In this document: positions 25,668 to 35,436 of the stretch, in pieces
Numbering within the stretch: the first letter of the stretch is position 1
Layout of the letters: each line of letters opens with the position of its first letter
DNA from: Streptococcus halichoeri
Lineage (GTDB): Bacteria > Bacillota > Bacilli > Lactobacillales > Streptococcaceae
NCBI RefSeq assembly: GCF_009870755.1
Contig: NZ_WLZU01000019.1
Location: 1-40,662 of the forward strand
Length of the DNA: 40,662 bases
Reading direction: 5' to 3'
The notes under the pieces: generated by a model
Databases searched by the model: none
What the model was told of the DNA's origin: nothing
What the model saw: the letters and a program-made list of their open reading frames with translations, nothing else
Position numbers and translations under genes: made by a program

Positions 25668-25748
25668 GCTGGGCAAAACCAAGCGTAATTATCAAAAGCA
25701 CACAAAGGCGGATTCCTATTGGTGGAAAACGACCTTGTGTGCTTTTTC
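25668..25748 (+). repeat. GCTGGGCAAAA-hairpin element, copy A (terminator)
   Basis: It starts AGCTGGGCAAAA and ends in a long stem, AAAGCACACAAAGG with CCTTGTGTGCTTTTT. It shares organisation and partial sequence with 39024-39113. It terminates the cppA transcript. Confidence 0.75.
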
Positions 25749-25886
25749 TTAAGCTTTTCAAGCTATAGAAGTGAAAGTTCAAGATTTGCTAAACTTAAAA
25801 TGATCTTGTTTGAGCCTCTTTGCTTGGTTGTTGTGTGATGGCAGTTTTTAAAATCAAATGATGGAGTGCTATGCTAGCAGCCCCTT

Positions 25887-26324
25887 TTAGAGGACTTTTG
25901 TCATAGTAAGATGCTCAATACCTGCTTCAAAAAAAGGCTCCCCTTGAGGCAAAAAGCCAAAGTTGGCATAAAATGCTTGTGCCGTTAGCTGAGCGTGTAA
26001 CGTCATTTGCCTCATAGCTTGCGCTTTGCAATAGTCAATCACCTTTTGCAGCAAGTAGTGACCTAATCCCTGTCTACGATAGGCTTTAGCAACGGCAAAC
26101 CGCTGGAGTATGACCTTTTCCCCTTCTGGATCTGGGAGAATCCGGCAGGTTGCTAGTGGTTGATCTAGATCATCGTAGAGGACAAAATGCAGACAGAGCG
26201 CTTCTTGGTCATCGATTTCTAGTGCTAGGGGAACGCCTTGTTCTTTGACGAAAACTTGCTGGCGCAGGCGCAGGGCATCAAGATAGACTGGTGCCAGTGT
26301 ATTACGTGTTTGTTTAACTTTCAT
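25887..26324 (-). CDS. GNAT-family N-acetyltransferase (ElaA-like)
   Basis: The 145-residue protein carries the acetyl-CoA-binding signature of GNAT enzymes, RRQGLGHYLL near residues 88-97, with a preceding beta-strand VILQRFAVAKAY and a C-terminal AFYANFGF motif. It resembles the ElaA/YjcF-type group; the acceptor substrate is unknown. There is no Shine-Dalgarno sequence, and a TAATAT element lies 6 nt before the ATG, so it may have a leaderless mRNA or be read from pflB through the hairpin at 26349-26375. Confidence 0.85.
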   Translation of the reverse strand: MKVKQTRNTLAPVYLDALRLRQQVFVKEQGVPLALEIDDQEALCLHFVLYDDLDQPLATCRILPDPEGEKVILQRFAVAKAYRRQGLGHYLLQKVIDYCKAQAMRQMTLHAQLTAQAFYANFGFLPQGEPFFEAGIEHLTMTKVL

Positions 26325-26348
26325 ATTTTAATATTAAAGGAAAAAGTA

Positions 26349-26375
26349 GAGGCTGGGACAAATGTCCACAGCCTC
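26349..26375 (-). terminator. Terminator of pflB
   Basis: GAGGCTG pairs with CAGCCTC, with GGACA/TGTCC inside, and T-rich sequence follows on the minus strand. It begins 9 nt after the pflB stop. The GAGGCTGGG word on the plus strand is shared with the hairpin element at 39024. Confidence 0.85.
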
Positions 26376-26383
26376 CTAAGATG

Positions 26384-28708
26384 TTATTTACCTGTAAGAG
26401 CTTGTGCGCTATCATCCATAGAAAGGACTTCGTGGAAGACGCGGTGTGTTAATTCGGTTTTTTGTTCAGGAGTGAGGTATTTAGTGTTGACACAGTAACC
26501 AGAGATACGTACGATAACGTCTTCGCCGTTCATGATCTTGTCATAAACATCTTTAAGGTCCATGACATTGAGGTTGACGTGTTGACCACCATTTTCAAAG
26601 TAACCATCAAGGATTGTTACCAAGTTATCTACTTGTTCATCAAAGGTTTTACCTAAAGCACGAGGAGAAACTTGGGTGGTTAAGGAAATACCATCTGCAG
26701 CATAGCCAAAGTCAAGACTAGCAAGGGAATTGAGGTTTTGTAACCAACCACCACGTGCCTTGTTGGAAGGGTTTGCCCCTGGTGAGAAGAATTCAAGTTT
26801 AGATAAGTTGGTTGTACCATCTTCGTTAAGGAAGACACCTTTGTGAACAGGTGAGTTACCAGTTTGTTTAGAATAAGCGACATTAGAAGTAATGGTAAGC
26901 AGTGAAACGGTTGCTTCAGCATTCTTGTAGAGTTTGTGGCTACGAAGACGATTCGTGTAAGCTTCGATTAACCATTCAGCCAATTCATTTGAACGAGGGT
27001 CATCTTCACCCCACCGAGGGAAGTCACCTGTGGTTTCGTAGTCATAGATATAGCCATCTTCATCACGGATTGGTTTAACAGTAGCGTATTTAATCGCTGA
27101 GAGGGTATCAACAGTGTTTGCAAAACCACAGATACCAAAGCCCATGTTTGCTCGTTGTTGTGATGGCAAAAAGGCCATTTGGACAGCTTCGTAGTTGTAT
27201 TTATCAGTCATATAGTGAATGATATTTAAGGCATCTACATAAGTATCAGTCAACCAATCAAGCGATTTTTCAAAGTTAGCTTTAACAGTGTCAAAATCAA
27301 GAATCTCATCAGTGACAGGTTCAATATCAAAGACTTTATAGTCTTTATGAACATCGTCATAACCCCCATTAAGACCTGTAAGTAGAGCCTTAAGCACATT
27401 TACCCGAGCACCAAAGTATTGAATGTTGTGGCGTTGTTCTTCGTTTTCAGGATCAAGTGGTGACACACAACATGAAATACAAGACATTTCGCCATAGCCG
27501 TCTTTAGCCATTGTGGTTACCCCTTCGTACTGGATAGAAGAGTGTTTGTGACTCATAGTCATACAATAACGGCGGAAGGCATATGGTAATTTATCAGTCC
27601 AAAGGACGGTTAAGTTTGGTTCTGGTGCGTTACCAATGTTATCAAGGGTGTTTAAGAAACGGTAGTCCATCTTGGTAACACGGTGGCGGCCATCATTTCC
27701 CATACCAGCCATAGAAGTGGTGATAAAGGTTGGGTCACCAGAGTAGAGTTCATCATAAGCTTTGGTCCGTGCAAATTTCACTGTCCGTAATTTAAGGACG
27801 AAATCATCAACAAATTCTTGGATTTCTGATTCTGTGAAGGTGCCGCGGGCAAGGTCACGTTCAGCGAAGATATCAAGGACGATTGGCACCCGACCAAGGG
27901 AAGTTGCAGCGCCATTAATCACGCGACAAACAGCCATAAAGGCAATGTTGACCCATTGGATAGCTTCTTTGACGTTTTCAGCTGGTCGACGTACGTCAAA
28001 GCCATATAAATCACCAAGTTTTGCGACTTCACCAAGAGCTTGGTATTGGAGGTTGATTTCTTCACGCAAGCGAATGGATTCTTCATCAATTTCAGTAATC
28101 GCATTCCAGTCGTTGACCTTTTCTTGCATCAAGTAGTCTGCACCGTAAAGGGCAAGACGCGCATATACACCAATAATACGGCCCCGCGAGTAAGCATCTG
28201 GTAGACCGGTTACCGTATGAGCGTGGCGAGCACGACGAATATTTGAGGTGTAGGCACGGAAAATACCATCATTAACAGTGGTTACATATTTGGTGAAGAT
28301 TTCGTGCACATCTTGGTCTGGCTCATAACCATTTTCTTTAAGTGTTGTTTCTGCCATCCGGATCCCACCTTTTGGCATGAAGTTCAATTTGAACAGTTCA
28401 TCATTTTGGATACCGTAGATTAGCTCATTTTCTTTGTCAATGTAGCCTGCTGGGATGTCAGCAATAGAAGTTGGCCGTGTATCATAAGGGAAGCGGCTGG
28501 CTTCATATTGGGCTTTAGTATCTTCGATAATTTTTTTGATGTTTAAGGAACGTTGTGTAGGACCGGCAAGGAAACTTTCATCGCCATCATAAGGGGTGTA
28601 GTTAGCTTGCACAAAGCGTGAAACGCTAGCTCTTTCTTTCCAGTCAGTACCCTTGAAGCCTTCCCAAGCTTTCTCAAAAACATCTGTGTTTGTTTTTACA
28701 GTTGCCAT
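26384..28708 (-). CDS. pflB: Pyruvate formate-lyase (formate acetyltransferase)
   Basis: The 774-residue glycyl-radical enzyme converts pyruvate and CoA to acetyl-CoA and formate in anaerobic mixed-acid fermentation. The adjacent catalytic cysteines are in ISCCVSP at about residue 411. The radical glycine is in RISGYCV at about residue 738, in place of the enterobacterial GYAV form but typical for streptococci. The activating enzyme PflA is not in the window. I start it at ATG 28708, with AAGGAGAGAG just upstream; an in-frame ATG 45 nt earlier precedes this ribosome binding site. The promoter contains a cre-like sequence, consistent with CcpA carbon control. It is divergent from dinB. Confidence 0.97.
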   Translation of the reverse strand: MATVKTNTDVFEKAWEGFKGTDWKERASVSRFVQANYTPYDGDESFLAGPTQRSLNIKKIIEDTKAQYEASRFPYDTRPTSIADIPAGYIDKENELIYGIQNDELFKLNFMPKGGIRMAETTLKENGYEPDQDVHEIFTKYVTTVNDGIFRAYTSNIRRARHAHTVTGLPDAYSRGRIIGVYARLALYGADYLMQEKVNDWNAITEIDEESIRLREEINLQYQALGEVAKLGDLYGFDVRRPAENVKEAIQWVNIAFMAVCRVINGAATSLGRVPIVLDIFAERDLARGTFTESEIQEFVDDFVLKLRTVKFARTKAYDELYSGDPTFITTSMAGMGNDGRHRVTKMDYRFLNTLDNIGNAPEPNLTVLWTDKLPYAFRRYCMTMSHKHSSIQYEGVTTMAKDGYGEMSCISCCVSPLDPENEEQRHNIQYFGARVNVLKALLTGLNGGYDDVHKDYKVFDIEPVTDEILDFDTVKANFEKSLDWLTDTYVDALNIIHYMTDKYNYEAVQMAFLPSQQRANMGFGICGFANTVDTLSAIKYATVKPIRDEDGYIYDYETTGDFPRWGEDDPRSNELAEWLIEAYTNRLRSHKLYKNAEATVSLLTITSNVAYSKQTGNSPVHKGVFLNEDGTTNLSKLEFFSPGANPSNKARGGWLQNLNSLASLDFGYAADGISLTTQVSPRALGKTFDEQVDNLVTILDGYFENGGQHVNLNVMDLKDVYDKIMNGEDVIVRISGYCVNTKYLTPEQKTELTHRVFHEVLSMDDSAQALTGK

Positions 28709-28762
28709 AATCTCTCTCCTTATATTGGTGGTAACAAGACCATCTGTTGTCATTACACCTAT

Positions 28763-28791
28763 AGTGTATCACAGGTAAAGCGTTTTCCCAA
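28763..28791 (-). promoter_or_regulatory. pflB promoter with cre-like site
   Basis: On the minus strand TTGGGA and TACACT are spaced by 17 bp. GGGAAAACGCTTTACC inside it (28774-28790) resembles the catabolite-responsive element in its left half and centre but lacks the final CA. CcpA binding there would overlap RNA polymerase. Confidence 0.55.
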
Positions 28792-28800
28792 GCATATTTC

Positions 28801-28829
28801 TTGACAAGCATGAGATTCTTTTATATTAC
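28801..28829 (+). promoter_or_regulatory. Distal promoter candidate for dinB
   Basis: TTGACA and TATTAC are spaced by 17 bp, about 95 bp upstream of the dinB start and back to back with the pflB promoter. Confidence 0.5.
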
Positions 28830-28871
28830 AGACTTTTAAAACAGATGTGAACTGTATCATAAGATCCTTTC

Positions 28872-28900
28872 TTGGCCATGCTGTGTTAAAAGGGTATAAT
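28872..28900 (+). promoter_or_regulatory. Proximal promoter of dinB
   Basis: TTGGCC and TATAAT are spaced by 17 bp. The expected start is about 15 nt before the ATG, leaving just enough leader for GGGAGG. Confidence 0.7.
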
Positions 28901-28921
28901 AATAGAGAGAGGGAGGCTGGT

Positions 28922-30016
28922 ATGTTAGTATTTCCATTATTAAATGACACATCACGCAAGATTATCCATATTGATATGGATGCCTTTTTTGCCTCTGTTG
29001 AAGAACGCGATCAGCCAGCCTTAAAAGGGCATCCCTTGATTATCGGTCGTGATCCACGTGAAAGCGGCGGGCGCGGGGTCGTGTCAACCTGCAATTATGA
29101 AGCTCGAAAATATGGCATTCACTCTGCTATGAGCTCAAAAGAAGCCTTTGAACGTTGTCCGCAGGCTACCTTTATTTCCGGGAATTATGACAAGTACCGC
29201 GCTGTAGGTTTGCAAGTAAGAGCGATTTTCAAACGCTATACTGATCTGGTGGAGCCTGTATCCATTGATGAAGCTTACTTGGATGTTACTGAGAATAAAC
29301 TAGGGCTAAAATCAGCTATTAAAATAGCAAAGCTGATTCAGGTGGCGATTTGGGAGGAACTTGGCTTGACCTGTTCAGCCGGCGTTTCCTATAATAAATT
29401 TCTGGCCAAATTAGCTAGTGATTATGATAAACCACATGGCTTGACCCTGATTTTACCAGAAGATGCTCTGCCCTTTCTAAGTAAGCTCCCCATTGAAAAG
29501 TTTCATGGAGTCGGGCAAAAATCAGTGGCAAAATTGCATGAAATGGGTGTTTATACGGGTAAGGATTTACTTGCAATTCCTGAGACAACACTAATAGATC
29601 GCTTTGGGCGTTTTGGTTTTGATCTTTATCGAAAGGCGCGAGGCATCAGTTACGCTCAGGTCAAGCCCAATCGGATTCGAAAGTCAATCGGTAGTGAGCG
29701 GACCTATGGTAAGCTTTTGTATGCTGATGCTGATATTACCTTAGAGATCAGCAAAAATGCCAATAAGGTTGCAGCAGTCTTAAAAGAGCAGCATAAGCGG
29801 GGAAAGACGATTGTCCTAAAGGTTCGCTATGGTGATTTTTCCACGCTAACCAAGCGCATAACACTAGAAGAGAGCACCCAAGACACAGATAAAATTGAAC
29901 AAGTCGCGCAAGCCATTTACCAAAGCCTTGATGAAACTAAAAAAGGTATCCGTTTGCTCGGGGTGACCATCACTAATCTCGAAGAGGCGATAGAAGCAAT
30001 CCGATTGGAATTATAA
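28922..30016 (+). CDS. dinB: DNA polymerase IV (Y-family)
   Basis: The 364-residue error-prone translesion polymerase has its first catalytic aspartate in [13 protein letters not shown] (D18) and the second metal-binding pair in SIDEAYLDV at about residues 114-115. Helix-hairpin-helix DNA contacts ([17 protein letters not shown]) follow near residue 190, and the little-finger domain occupies the last third. The C-terminus lacks a clear sliding-clamp-binding motif. ATG 28922 is chosen because GGGAGG lies 5 nt upstream. Divergent from pflB, as in other streptococci; a hairpin terminator follows. Confidence 0.95.
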   Translation: MLVFPLLNDTSRKIIHIDMDAFFASVEERDQPALKGHPLIIGRDPRESGGRGVVSTCNYEARKYGIHSAMSSKEAFERCPQATFISGNYDKYRAVGLQVRAIFKRYTDLVEPVSIDEAYLDVTENKLGLKSAIKIAKLIQVAIWEELGLTCSAGVSYNKFLAKLASDYDKPHGLTLILPEDALPFLSKLPIEKFHGVGQKSVAKLHEMGVYTGKDLLAIPETTLIDRFGRFGFDLYRKARGISYAQVKPNRIRKSIGSERTYGKLLYADADITLEISKNANKVAAVLKEQHKRGKTIVLKVRYGDFSTLTKRITLEESTQDTDKIEQVAQAIYQSLDETKKGIRLLGVTITNLEEAIEAIRLEL

Positions 30017-30047
30017 AAAGGATACCCGACAAACGTAGGTATCCTTT
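30016..30047 (+). terminator. Terminator of dinB
   Basis: AAAGGATACC pairs with GGTATCCTTT around a loop of about 11 nt, immediately after the dinB stop. Confidence 0.8.
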
Positions 30048-30069
30048 AGTCTTAGAGCTAAGATTGAAG

Positions 30070-30101
30070 AAGAGCTGTCCTTTTTCTAAGGCAGCTCTTT
30101 T
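30070..30101 (-). terminator. Terminator of the 30106 gene
   Basis: AAGAGCTG pairs with CAGCTCTT, with CCT/AGG extending the stem, and a T-run follows on the minus strand, directly after the stop codon. Confidence 0.8.
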
Positions 30102-30105
30102 AGGA

Positions 30106-30591
30106 TTAAGCTTCTGAGGCTTGTTCTGGTTTATGATTTAGAGTCTTGGCTTTGCTGTAAGAAAAATAATAGAGCGCGACAAAGGCCAATTGGATGAGAT
30201 AGCCAATCAAAGCTGCTGGTTTAAATGCTTGTCCAGAAGCCAGCGTTGAAATAAGATTAATAGCTACCAGGCCAAAACCAAGGTAATAGGGCAGGTAAAT
30301 GAGCTCACTATTTTTCTTGAGACGTGATAGGTTGCGAGCCGCAAAAACAATAATGGCAATCATCAAGGCCAAGGACACAACTGTAATAAAAATAGTAAAG
30401 GGACTCGTGCTTTGTTGGATGGCTGCGACCTGCTCAGCGCTCATCTGACTGGTGTCAAGCTCGCCACTCGTTTTTAAGAAAATGATGGAAATCAATCCCA
30501 AAAAGGTCAAAGCCGTAAAAATGCTCTCAAGGGTAATAATAACCAGATTTAGAGAGCGAAACGACTGGCGAACTTTTTCGTATGAAATCAT
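30106..30591 (-). CDS. Four-helix membrane protein, unknown function
   Basis: The 161-residue protein has four hydrophobic helices at roughly 17-40, 65-85, 100-118 and 122-145. A short outside loop rich in Ser/Gln lies between the first two, and the C-terminal tail is charged. It resembles a streptococcal conserved membrane protein without a known role. CGGAGG precedes the ATG, and a TGT-TATACT extended -10 (30633-30641) lies upstream. It stands alone between two terminators. Confidence 0.65.
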   Translation of the reverse strand: MISYEKVRQSFRSLNLVIITLESIFTALTFLGLISIIFLKTSGELDTSQMSAEQVAAIQQSTSPFTIFITVVSLALMIAIIVFAARNLSRLKKNSELIYLPYYLGFGLVAINLISTLASGQAFKPAALIGYLIQLAFVALYYFSYSKAKTLNHKPEQASEA

Positions 30592-30632
30592 AATAACCTC
30601 CGATTATTGTTTGATGGTAATAATACAACAAT

Positions 30633-30641
30633 AGTATAACA
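30633..30641 (-). promoter_or_regulatory. Extended -10 promoter of the 30106 gene
   Basis: TGT-TATACT on the minus strand, about 42 nt before the ATG; no clear -35. Confidence 0.5.
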
Positions 30642-30668
30642 TAGTCCGCATTAAAATTGGAGTCAATT

Positions 30669-33056
30669 TTATATTTTTTCAAAAAAACTTAAAATATCTT
30701 CGTCCGTAAGCCCAATCATCGGATCAATCGTCATCAGATTATCACTGGTGAGGCGGTAGTCTTGGCTTTCTTTGGCAAATGGGCGCTGCTGAGAGCTTGC
30801 TTGCTCCCTAGGTGTCCCTTTCTTAGCTTGTGGCTTTGCTGCTTCTTGGTCCTTTAGGGCCTGAAAGCGCTCAACCAGATAAGTTTGCCGCTTATCACCT
30901 TCCTTACTAACTGCGTAAGCAAAGGCTTGATACTCACCAAGCAGAATTAACTTGCTTTTAGAGCGCGTCACTGCTGTATAAATCAAATTGCGCTGCAAGA
31001 GCCGACCGCTCTGGCGGGTGATCGGCAGAATAACCACCTGAAATTCACTTCCTTGGGCCTTGTGAATGCTCATGGCGTAAGCAAGTGTGATTTTCAGCCA
31101 CTCAGACCGAGGGTAGGTTAGCTCGGCTCCCTCAAAAGTCAGCACCAATTCGTCTTGCTTGGATTCGGTGTATTTGCCGGGAATAAGGTCGGTGATATAG
31201 CCAATATCGCCATTAAAAACATTGGCCTGAGCGTCATTAACCAAATGAAGGACCTTGTCTCCTTTACGAAAAGTCAAATCATTAAAGGTAAATTGATCAC
31301 CAGCAACATAAGGATTAATCAGCTCTTGTAACAGACTGTTTAGGTTATTGATCCCAGCTAACCCCTTGTAATTAGGGGCCAAGAGCTGGATTTCTTCAGC
31401 TGGAATCCCGCTTTTAAGGGCTGCGCTGACAATCTTAGTAACCATCTCAGGGATGTGGGCGGCTTGGGCCTCAAAGTAGGAACGATCCGCTTTTTTAGCG
31501 GTGAAATCGCCGGGCAGGTGACCTTGGCGCATGTGGTTAGCCAGCTCAACGATAGTCGAGTCAGCGGACTGCCGGAAAATCTTCTGCAAAGCCAGCTGAG
31601 GTATGGCTGGCACCTGCAGGAGGTCAGCTAGGACTTGACCTGGTCCGACCGAGGGCAGTTGGTCACTATCGCCCACGATAATGACCTGGGTGTTTGACGC
31701 GACCGCAGCGAGCAGTTGATTGGCCAACCAGGTATCCACCATGGAAAATTCATCCACGATTAGTAGGTCACAGTCCAAATACTCATCAAGTGCCTGGTAG
31801 TCATTGTCACCATTGAGGCCTAGGTGGCGGTGAATCGTGGCACTTGCAAGGCCCGTTAGCTCATTCATCCGCCGCGCAGCCCGGCCAGTAGGCGCTGCTA
31901 GGATGATGGGCAAATCCTTTTGGTGAAGGTCTAAGTCATGCAGATGCGCATAGGCTTCCAACAAGCCTTTAATGACTGTGGTCTTGCCGGTACCAGGACC
32001 GCCTGTTAAGATAAAGACTTTGCTGTTAAGAGCCTGCAGCAAGGCGTTTTTTTGGACTTGGTCATAGACCAAGTGATTAGTGGTTTGCACATGCTCAATA
32101 GCCTTGGATAATTGGTCCTGGCTAAAGCTTGTGTCTAAAGGCGTGGTCAGTAAGCGTTTGATGTGGTTTTTGATCCCTTCTTCGGCATAAAATAAACTGG
32201 CATCAAAAATTCTTGTCTCGCGGTTATAGACCTTTTCTTCCTGGATTAATTCGTTCAAAGCAGAAGCAACAGCTTCAGGTTGACATTCAATGGGTCTTGC
32301 TTCCTCTAATAGGATAATCGTGTATTCGAGCAGATCGCGGGCTTCAATATAGGTATTGCCTTGTGTAAGTGAGCGTTCTAATAGGGTATGTAACAAGGCT
32401 GCGCGCAGCCGCTGTGGTGCATCACTAGCAATTCCTAAGGACTTAGCCAATTGATCAGCCAGTTTAAAGCCAATGCCTGGTACCTCTTCAACTAAGCCAT
32501 AGGGGTTGCTGGTCACGCGCTTAATGGCTTCTTCTTTGTAGTGATCATAAATGTCAAAAGCTTGACGGTTGGTGACGCCAAGCTCAATCAGTCCAGCAAT
32601 AATCTGCTCGGTGCCATAATTTATGCGTAATTTAGTTAAAAAAGCTTCGCGATTGGCCTTAGAAAGGCCAGAAATAGCTTCTAATTTGCTTGGGTCCTTT
32701 AGGATTTTATCAATCGGATCGCTCCCATAAAGGGCAATAATCTTCTCAGCTGTTTTTTGACCAATACCTTTAAAATGTTTGCTGGCAAAGTAGGTAACCA
32801 GGCCTTGAGCACTGGGCTTGGCTTTTTCATACCGACTCAAGGCCACTTGTTGCCCGTACTTAGGATGCTGGATGAGCGGCCCCCAAAAGGTGTACTCGTC
32901 TCCTTCGATGATGTCGGCCATGGTGCCTTTAATGATGATCTCAGCCTCAGCAAAATCACTATCAGTGTCGGTAAGCTCTAGCAAAAGGATTTTGAAGAAG
33001 TTACTGGCATTTTCGAAGATAATTCGCTCAACAGTACCGGTAAAATAATAATCCAT
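30669..33056 (-). CDS. recD2: RecD2-type ATP-dependent DNA helicase
   Basis: The 795-residue 5'-3' superfamily 1B helicase belongs to the RecD2 branch, which acts without RecBC. It has an N-terminal OB-like region and then repeated helix-hairpin-helix motifs (FKGIGQKTAEKIIALYG near 96, VPGIGFKLADQLAKSLG near 195). Walker A GGPGTGKTT follows near 352, then Walker B LIVDEFSMVD, and late motifs AYAMSIHKAQGSE and YTAVTRSKSKL. The last 60 residues are a low-complexity tail. It is likely involved in repair and replication-fork maintenance. It is the last gene of rnhC-lepB-recD2, 57 nt after lepB, with AAAGG before the ATG. Confidence 0.94.
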   Translation of the reverse strand: MDYYFTGTVERIIFENASNFFKILLLELTDTDSDFAEAEIIIKGTMADIIEGDEYTFWGPLIQHPKYGQQVALSRYEKAKPSAQGLVTYFASKHFKGIGQKTAEKIIALYGSDPIDKILKDPSKLEAISGLSKANREAFLTKLRINYGTEQIIAGLIELGVTNRQAFDIYDHYKEEAIKRVTSNPYGLVEEVPGIGFKLADQLAKSLGIASDAPQRLRAALLHTLLERSLTQGNTYIEARDLLEYTIILLEEARPIECQPEAVASALNELIQEEKVYNRETRIFDASLFYAEEGIKNHIKRLLTTPLDTSFSQDQLSKAIEHVQTTNHLVYDQVQKNALLQALNSKVFILTGGPGTGKTTVIKGLLEAYAHLHDLDLHQKDLPIILAAPTGRAARRMNELTGLASATIHRHLGLNGDNDYQALDEYLDCDLLIVDEFSMVDTWLANQLLAAVASNTQVIIVGDSDQLPSVGPGQVLADLLQVPAIPQLALQKIFRQSADSTIVELANHMRQGHLPGDFTAKKADRSYFEAQAAHIPEMVTKIVSAALKSGIPAEEIQLLAPNYKGLAGINNLNSLLQELINPYVAGDQFTFNDLTFRKGDKVLHLVNDAQANVFNGDIGYITDLIPGKYTESKQDELVLTFEGAELTYPRSEWLKITLAYAMSIHKAQGSEFQVVILPITRQSGRLLQRNLIYTAVTRSKSKLILLGEYQAFAYAVSKEGDKRQTYLVERFQALKDQEAAKPQAKKGTPREQASSQQRPFAKESQDYRLTSDNLMTIDPMIGLTDEDILSFFEKI

Positions 33057-33113
33057 AGGTAGACCTTTCTAATGAAGATAGTTTAAGACCTGCTAAGCAG
33101 CAGGCCTTAGGGG

Positions 33114-33707
33114 TTAAGGGAATAGTTTAAAAGAAGGGAGCGGCCAGTACCGGAGCTTGACTTCGCCAACAAAGTTAGCTTTTTTAAAAGTACCGACTTC
33201 GCGACTGTCGCGTGAGACAATGCGGTCATCACCAAGTAAGAAGTATTCGCCTTTTGGTACATGCACAGTGAATTCAGTGCGCCCTTGATTATCAGTGGTA
33301 AAGGCGTTGGAATTAGCTGCTAACTCTTGAAAGAGGGAACTGTATTCGTAAGTGCTGGCTAGTTTATCTTTATTAAAGGCTTTTTTAAAGCGATCAAGGT
33401 AAGGTTCGTGCACTTTTTTATGATTGAGGTAGAGAGTGTCGTTTTTGTAGGTGATAGTATCACCAGGTAAACCAATCACGCGCTTGACGATTTCTTTAGT
33501 TTGCCCCTGCTCTTCTTCTTTAGCGACGACAATATCAAAATGGTCAATCTTAGCATGTTTAATGACAATTAAACGTTCGTTATGAGCCAGTGTTGGGTCC
33601 ATAGAATGGCCATCCACCCGTACAGGTTGCCAGATAAAAAGGCGAGAGAGGCCTAAGATGAGAACAAAGAGGATAAAGAATCCCCATTCTTTAATGAAGT
33701 TTTTCAT
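33114..33707 (-). CDS. lepB: Signal peptidase I
   Basis: The 197-residue membrane-bound serine protease cleaves Sec and Tat signal peptides at the outer membrane face. A single N-terminal helix (about 8-27) is followed by the catalytic serine S35 in GHSMDPTL and the catalytic lysine K75 in VKRVIGLPGD. The C-terminal box reads GDDRIVSRDSREVG, with Asp where many enzymes have Asn (GDN), a tolerated variant. It lies 14 nt after rnhC and before recD2 on the same strand. GGAGCAC lies just before the ATG. Confidence 0.95.
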   Translation of the reverse strand: MKNFIKEWGFFILFVLILGLSRLFIWQPVRVDGHSMDPTLAHNERLIVIKHAKIDHFDIVVAKEEEQGQTKEIVKRVIGLPGDTITYKNDTLYLNHKKVHEPYLDRFKKAFNKDKLASTYEYSSLFQELAANSNAFTTDNQGRTEFTVHVPKGEYFLLGDDRIVSRDSREVGTFKKANFVGEVKLRYWPLPSFKLFP

Positions 33708-33721
33708 AGTGCTCCTTTAGT

Positions 33722-34642
33722 TTAATCAAATGATTTGCTTAATTGTTGGGCTTTGCGGGTGTTGGCAAAGTGTTGTTTGGCGCTGTAGGTCAAAGCTTCC
33801 ATCCCATAGGCGCGCAGTAGGTCGGCAGCTACCTGATCAGAGGCTTTGCCTGCGCCACTAGGCAACTGATAACCGAGCTCCTCGCTTAATTGTTTGAGAT
33901 TAGCAAGAAAGAGGTTGCGGGCGATAATCGAGCTGACCGCAACGGCTAGTACTTGACTTTCTGCCTTTTCCATAAAGGTTAAGGCATTGGGAAAATGATT
34001 TTTCTCACCTCGTAGATGCTTTTCGTAGTTCTTTTGCGACGTAAAAGCATCAATGACAATCTTTTGCGGCGTGTAGCCCTTATTCAGTAACAAGTAAATC
34101 GCCTGATTGTGTAAGGCTACCTTGATGGAAACAGCATTATAGGGCTTGTCCTTTCCGACCAATTGATTGTACTTTTTGGGGGATAATAAGAGAGCCTGAT
34201 GCGGAATCCTTGCTTCTAATAGAGGAGCTAGCTGCTGGATGCGCTGGTCATTGAGATTCTTGGAATCATCAACGCCAATCTCCTTTAGCCAGGCTTGGTC
34301 CGTTGGAGTGACATAGCTTGCAACCACAGCAATCCCACCAAAATAAGAGCCATTGCCAACCTCATCGCTGCCAATCAGTGGGCAGGCTTGGTCAAAAGTT
34401 CTTGCCAGTGAAGACGAAGCTGTCCTTGTGGTTTTAGCACTTAGTCCCAAATCGGCGGCAATCTGGGCTGTGGCTTTGCCCTGAATCACAACCTTGCCAG
34501 AAGTATAGGCAGTAATCGTGGCCGCTTGATATTTTGCGGCAAAGGCGACATAGGGGCTAGCGTTTGCGATTAAATAACCTTCTAGCTGCTGCCTAAGCCT
34601 TTTTAGTTCTTTGGGCGAACAGGTGATAACAGATGTGTTCAT
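33722..34642 (-). CDS. rnhC: Ribonuclease HIII
   Basis: The 306-residue enzyme removes RNA from RNA-DNA hybrids. An N-terminal TBP-like substrate-binding domain (about 1-85) is followed by the catalytic domain with the motif GSDEVGNGS (D93, E94), VDDSKNL near 150, and the third acid in VIDAFTS near 200. No Shine-Dalgarno sequence precedes the ATG. Instead TGG-TAAAAT, an extended -10, ends exactly 7 nt before it, suggesting a leaderless transcript for rnhC as first gene of rnhC-lepB-recD2. The MNT start agrees with streptococcal relatives as I remember them. Confidence 0.95.
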   Translation of the reverse strand: MNTSVITCSPKELKRLRQQLEGYLIANASPYVAFAAKYQAATITAYTSGKVVIQGKATAQIAADLGLSAKTTRTASSSLARTFDQACPLIGSDEVGNGSYFGGIAVVASYVTPTDQAWLKEIGVDDSKNLNDQRIQQLAPLLEARIPHQALLLSPKKYNQLVGKDKPYNAVSIKVALHNQAIYLLLNKGYTPQKIVIDAFTSQKNYEKHLRGEKNHFPNALTFMEKAESQVLAVAVSSIIARNLFLANLKQLSEELGYQLPSGAGKASDQVAADLLRAYGMEALTYSAKQHFANTRKAQQLSKSFD

Positions 34643-35078
34643 AAAGCTTATTTTACCACAAAATTTCTTTCTTGGGGAAGTCCGGTTTTAAAAAGCTAAG
34701 GCAAAAGTTAGTCATTAAAAAGAGTAACAAAGAGATAAGCATTTCTCTGTTTCCATCTTCAGATGAAAACATTCAGGACTAGAGGCCAAAAATAGCTTAA
34801 AGCTGCCATCCTCCTGAGTAAAAGTCAGCCCGCTATTTAGTCATTCAGGGCTGTTCATTTGAGATTTTTCATTTCTTAATGCAATCGGCTAAGCTGGCTG
34901 AGCCAAGTTATCTGCCAACAAGTGCTCAGCCAAATGATGTCTAAGTCAGTATGGCCTTATCAAACAGACCTCGGCATATAAGGCATACAAAATTTGGGTG
35001 ACAAATAATCTTAGCTCTTTGATCTAAAGTAGCTCCAGATAAGCTGGGATGAAAAAAGCAGCTTAACAGCTTACCTAT
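34643..35078. other. Divergent intergenic region rnhC-zapA
   Basis: It contains the rnhC extended -10 (minus-strand TGG-TAAAAT, 34650-34658) at its left edge. The rest, some 420 bp, shows no open frame with a ribosome binding site and no repeat family seen elsewhere in the window. A weak dyad (GGCTGAGCC with GCTCAGCC, about 34896-34935) may form a hairpin. Confidence 0.5.
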
Positions 35079-35107
35079 TTTACGAAAGTTCTCATTTAAG
35101 GTATAAT
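35079..35107 (+). promoter_or_regulatory. Promoter of zapA-cvpA
   Basis: TTTACG and TATAAT are separated by 17 bp, about 18 nt before the zapA ATG. GAGGTG serves as ribosome binding site. Confidence 0.8.
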
Positions 35108-35125
35108 GCTAGGTGAGGTGTCCTT

Positions 35126-35434
35126 ATGAATAGTAAAAACCGTTATAAATTTACCTTTGGTGAAAAGACCTTAACCCTAACGACTGACAAAGATAATCTT
35201 TTTATGGAAGAAGTTGAAGCTGTTGCAAGGGAGAAATATGAAGCTATTAAAGCAAAACTCCCTGCGGCTGATGATGAAACCATTGCTATATTAATGGCGA
35301 TTAATACCTTATCGGTACAATTAAATCGTGAAATTGCTTTTGAAACGTTAGAAAAAGAAGTCACTGAACTAAGAGAAAAAACAGTGATTGGGCTGCAAGA
35401 AAAAGCCAAGCAATCAAATGAGGATAAGGAGTAA
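35126..35434 (+). CDS. zapA: Cell division protein ZapA
   Basis: The 102-residue protein has the ZapA pattern: a short beta-rich N-terminal domain (KFTFGEKTLTLTTDKDNLFM) and a long C-terminal helix from about residue 55, with heptad leucines and many charged residues for coiled-coil tetramerisation. ZapA bundles FtsZ filaments at the division ring. It is 2 nt from cvpA, and the order zapA-cvpA-mutS2 divergent from rnhC is common in streptococci. Confidence 0.9.
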   Translation: MNSKNRYKFTFGEKTLTLTTDKDNLFMEEVEAVAREKYEAIKAKLPAADDETIAILMAINTLSVQLNREIAFETLEKEVTELREKTVIGLQEKAKQSNEDKE

Positions 35435-35436
35435 TC

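Noticed and set aside
27762..28136. 124-residue plus-strand frame opposite pflB
   Set aside because: Antisense shadow of a highly conserved gene; arginine/serine-rich and without a ribosome binding site.
33114..33707. LepB box with GDD in place of GDN as a defect
   Set aside because: Asp at this position occurs in other signal peptidases and the catalytic Ser/Lys pair is intact.
34896..34935. Possible riboswitch between rnhC and zapA
   Set aside because: Only one weak dyad, no match to a known class, and it is far from the mapped-looking promoter at 35079.
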